A stretch of DNA of 64,000 bases from an uncultured Bacteroidales bacterium (lineage in GTDB: Bacteria; Bacteroidota; Bacteroidia; Bacteroidales; Bacteroidaceae), in the NCBI GenBank assembly GCA_902798425.1, contig CADBWR010000014.1:59912-123911 (forward strand), in the 5' to 3' direction. The notes beneath the pieces are model-generated. The model did not search any database. It worked only from the letters and a program-made list of their open reading frames with translations, and was not told the DNA's origin. Positions 62,186 through 64,000 of the stretch are shown here, piece by piece (the stretch's first letter is position 1; every line of letters starts with the position of its first letter). The position numbers and the translations under genes were made by a program.

Positions 62186-63772
62186 TTACTCACTTTCTGT
62201 TTTTTGTGCAGATTCTAAGAGGTTTTTGTACTCATTTTCTGTTGTCAAAATTCGTTCTGCTTCACGCATAGTCTTGTCTGTTCGCAGCCCCACTTGCATC
62301 TGTCCGCTCTGGAAATAATAGGCAGAAACGATATCCGTTTCTATCATTTGTTGGATTTCTTCACGATGAGCATCCAGGTCGCGACTCAGATCATGATGGT
62401 CAATCTTGGCCTTCAGCGCCTCAAACTCAGCACTGGCATCATCGTAGTAACCTTCAAACTTAGCCGTCTTCACCAGTTCCTCAAACTGTTTCTTACTAAC
62501 CTGATCATAGGTAAAGCCTGCCTTGATAACGCGCTGCTTGAAGTCCTGATAGTCGGCATCCGTCAGGTGGAAGTTGGCGGCAGGAACTATCGTGGGATGC
62601 TTGGCGATATAGTCTACCACATAGTCAAACATCACCTCTGTAGAGTCCAAACGGTCCAAATAAAGAGTAATGTTCGCCATGGTGTCGGGCTTGACGACCA
62701 AATCAGGGGTAATGCCCTCCTTCATCTTGATGCCACGACCACTGGGCAGGTAATAGCGCGAAGTTGTCAGTTTGAGATTAGCATTATGAGGCAGGTCGAC
62801 ATTAGGTATCTGTACCAGTCCTTTGCCAAATGTCTTTGTACCAATAACAACACCACGTTTCAAGTCCTGCAGGGCACCGCAGGTAATCTCTGAGGCAGAG
62901 GCTGTCTCACCATTGACCAGCACCACCAGTGGCATCACTGTGTCAATGGGTTCCAGGCGGGTCTTATACTCTGAACCGGCACGCTTCAGCTTACCCTTGG
63001 TCTCAACAATCTTTACTCCCTTAGGAATCCACATATTCAGAATGTCCACACACTCGGCCAGTGAACCGCCACCATTGCCACGAAGGTCGAGCACCAGCTT
63101 CTGCGCTCCCTGTTTCTTTAAATCCACAAAGGCACGGCGCATGGCCTTGGCGGGCTCACCTGTGAAGGTACTCAGACAGATGTAGCCGATATTGTTGGGA
63201 CGCATACCGTAATAGGTAATCTCTGGCATCTTGATGCTACGACGCGTAATCTTGAAATCCATCTTCTTGCCCGTGGTAGGACGCAGAATCTTCAGCTTAA
63301 ACGTCGTGCCGGGTTCGCCACGCAGATGGCTGCTCACGTAGCTGACGTTCTTGTCTGTCATCACCGTGTCGTCAATCTGCAGGATGATGTCGCCCTTCTT
63401 CAGGCCCACCTCCGTAGATGGCATACCTTCGTAGGGTTCCTCAATGACAACACGCTTCAACTTCTGATGATAGCGCACCAGAGCACCGATACCTGCATAC
63501 TTACCAGTCAGCATCTGCTTCAGTTCCTTCTGCTTCTCTTCCGGGTAGTACTCCGTATAAGGGTCCAACGACTGTAGCATGGCACGGATTCCCACGCCAA
63601 TCACTTTATTGGCATCGAGGGTGTCCACATACATCATGTCCAGATTCTTATAGAGGGCATTGAAGATGTCCAGGTTCTTGCCAACCTCCAAATTATGGTT
63701 CTTGGTGTCTTGCGCCAATACGGACATGCTTGCCAGCAGTATCACAAAAGAGAGGAAAATACGTCTTATCAT
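62186..63772 (-). CDS. Secreted S41 (C-terminal processing) peptidase
   Basis: A 528-residue protein with a signal peptide ending near SVLAQ. A PDZ domain at about residues 90-180 (VGLKKGDIILQIDDTVM) precedes the tail-specific protease core. The catalytic Ser is in NGETASASEITCGA and the catalytic Lys in [10 protein letters not shown]. It resembles the S41 protease at the left end of the window in domain order, but the C-terminal 150 residues differ and are mostly helical and charged. It is a single gene with a -7 element TAATTTTG (63797-63804, minus strand) 25 bp before the ATG. Confidence 0.92.
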   Translation of the reverse strand: MIRRIFLSFVILLASMSVLAQDTKNHNLEVGKNLDIFNALYKNLDMMYVDTLDANKVIGVGIRAMLQSLDPYTEYYPEEKQKELKQMLTGKYAGIGALVRYHQKLKRVVIEEPYEGMPSTEVGLKKGDIILQIDDTVMTDKNVSYVSSHLRGEPGTTFKLKILRPTTGKKMDFKITRRSIKMPEITYYGMRPNNIGYICLSTFTGEPAKAMRRAFVDLKKQGAQKLVLDLRGNGGGSLAECVDILNMWIPKGVKIVETKGKLKRAGSEYKTRLEPIDTVMPLVVLVNGETASASEITCGALQDLKRGVVIGTKTFGKGLVQIPNVDLPHNANLKLTTSRYYLPSGRGIKMKEGITPDLVVKPDTMANITLYLDRLDSTEVMFDYVVDYIAKHPTIVPAANFHLTDADYQDFKQRVIKAGFTYDQVSKKQFEELVKTAKFEGYYDDASAEFEALKAKIDHHDLSRDLDAHREEIQQMIETDIVSAYYFQSGQMQVGLRTDKTMREAERILTTENEYKNLLESAQKTESE

Positions 63773-63796
63773 TATATATTATATTGGTTTAGGGGG

Positions 63797-63804
63797 CAAA
63801 ATTA
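63797..63804 (-). promoter_or_regulatory. -7 element of the second S41 protease
   Basis: TAATTTTG on the minus strand; no clear -33. Confidence 0.5.
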
Positions 63805-63844
63805 CAAAAAAATACGGTCTCCATGAAATTTTTTCGCTAAAAAG

Positions 63845-63876
63845 TTTGCGCAATTCGAAAAAACTCCTTACCTTTG
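63845..63876 (+). promoter_or_regulatory. Promoter of tRNA-Asn
   Basis: -33 TTTG (63845-63848), exactly 20 bp, -7 TACCTTTG (63869-63876); the start would be near 63883, 21 nt before the tRNA. Confidence 0.8.
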
Positions 63877-63903
63877 CACCCGCAATCGAAAGAAAGCACC
63901 ACT

Positions 63904-63980
63904 GCTTCAGTAGCTCAGTTGGTTAGAGCACCTGACTGTTAATCAGGGGGTCGTTGGTTCAAGCCCATCCTGAAGCGCCA
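63904..63980 (+). tRNA. tRNA-Asn (anticodon GTT)
   Basis: All arms can be drawn: acceptor GCTTCAG/CTGAAGC, D stem GCTC/GAGC, anticodon stem CCTGA/TCAGG with loop CTGTTAA (anticodon GTT), 5-nt variable loop, T arm GTTGG/CCATC with loop TTCAAGC, discriminator G and an encoded CCA. The T stem has one T-T mismatch at its second pair. Confidence 0.95.
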
Positions 63981-64000
63981 AAGAAAGAGTCCTGTAGGTC

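Overview
The window is about 64 kb of a Prevotella-type Bacteroidota chromosome. Evidence seen in the sequence: tandem SusC/SusD pairs, a hybrid two-component regulator, BamA with several OmpH/Skp proteins, many lipoproteins with SC or AC lipoboxes, and the Bacteroidota promoter signature (-33 TTTG, about 20 bp, -7 TAnnTTTG) in front of many genes. No rRNA, CRISPR array, transposase or integrase was found; there is one tRNA, at the right end.

Layout. (1) 1-4434: 3' part of parE, a secreted S41 protease and a mannitol-dehydrogenase-family oxidoreductase that could act on glucuronate-derived fructuronate. (2) 4453-15362, minus strand: a four-gene accessory operon encoding a 2263-residue BspA-like leucine-rich-repeat surface protein, a small lipoprotein, a BMP/PnrA-like binding lipoprotein, and a lipoprotein that fuses a type-1 periplasmic-binding domain to a legumain-family (C13) cysteine peptidase. 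I know of no described system with this composition; it is the strongest candidate here. A repeat-rich 0.8 kb leader and an orphan AAA+ ATPase lie upstream. (3) 17.5-44.6 kb: a glucuronoarabinoxylan utilisation locus with divergent halves. A plus-strand GH30 and a hybrid two-component regulator flank a minus-strand run: SusC, SusD, SusC, SusD, a XusE-like lipoprotein, a GH10-derived protein that has lost its nucleophile, a multi-module carbohydrate-binding protein, GH43-CBM6, DUF6057 and a TolB-like propeller lipoprotein. Order and contents match the Xus clusters of Prevotella and Bacteroides. (4) 44.6-48.8 kb: an HU-HIG/winged-helix DNA-binding protein behind a 22-bp-phased operator array and between two copies of a repeated hairpin, then upp, pckA and a 31-residue membrane microprotein with its own promoter and terminator. 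(5) 48.8-57.1 kb: envelope operon DUF6242, DUF6089, uppS, bamA, three OmpH/Skp genes, murI. (6) 57.1-64 kb: LolC/E-like permease, rbfA, three FKBP-type prolyl isomerases, a sirtuin, a possible small RNA, a second S41 protease and tRNA-Asn.

A theme across the window is degenerate 7-bp tandem repeats at gene junctions. In several lipoprotein and outer-membrane genes the same repeats run into the reading frame and encode the hydrophobic core of the signal peptide. At uppS/bamA two such tracts form a perfect 32-bp inverted repeat around the bamA start codon.

Limits: all function calls come from reading translations and motifs by eye. No database search or folding was run, and start codons were chosen by signal-peptide and promoter logic.
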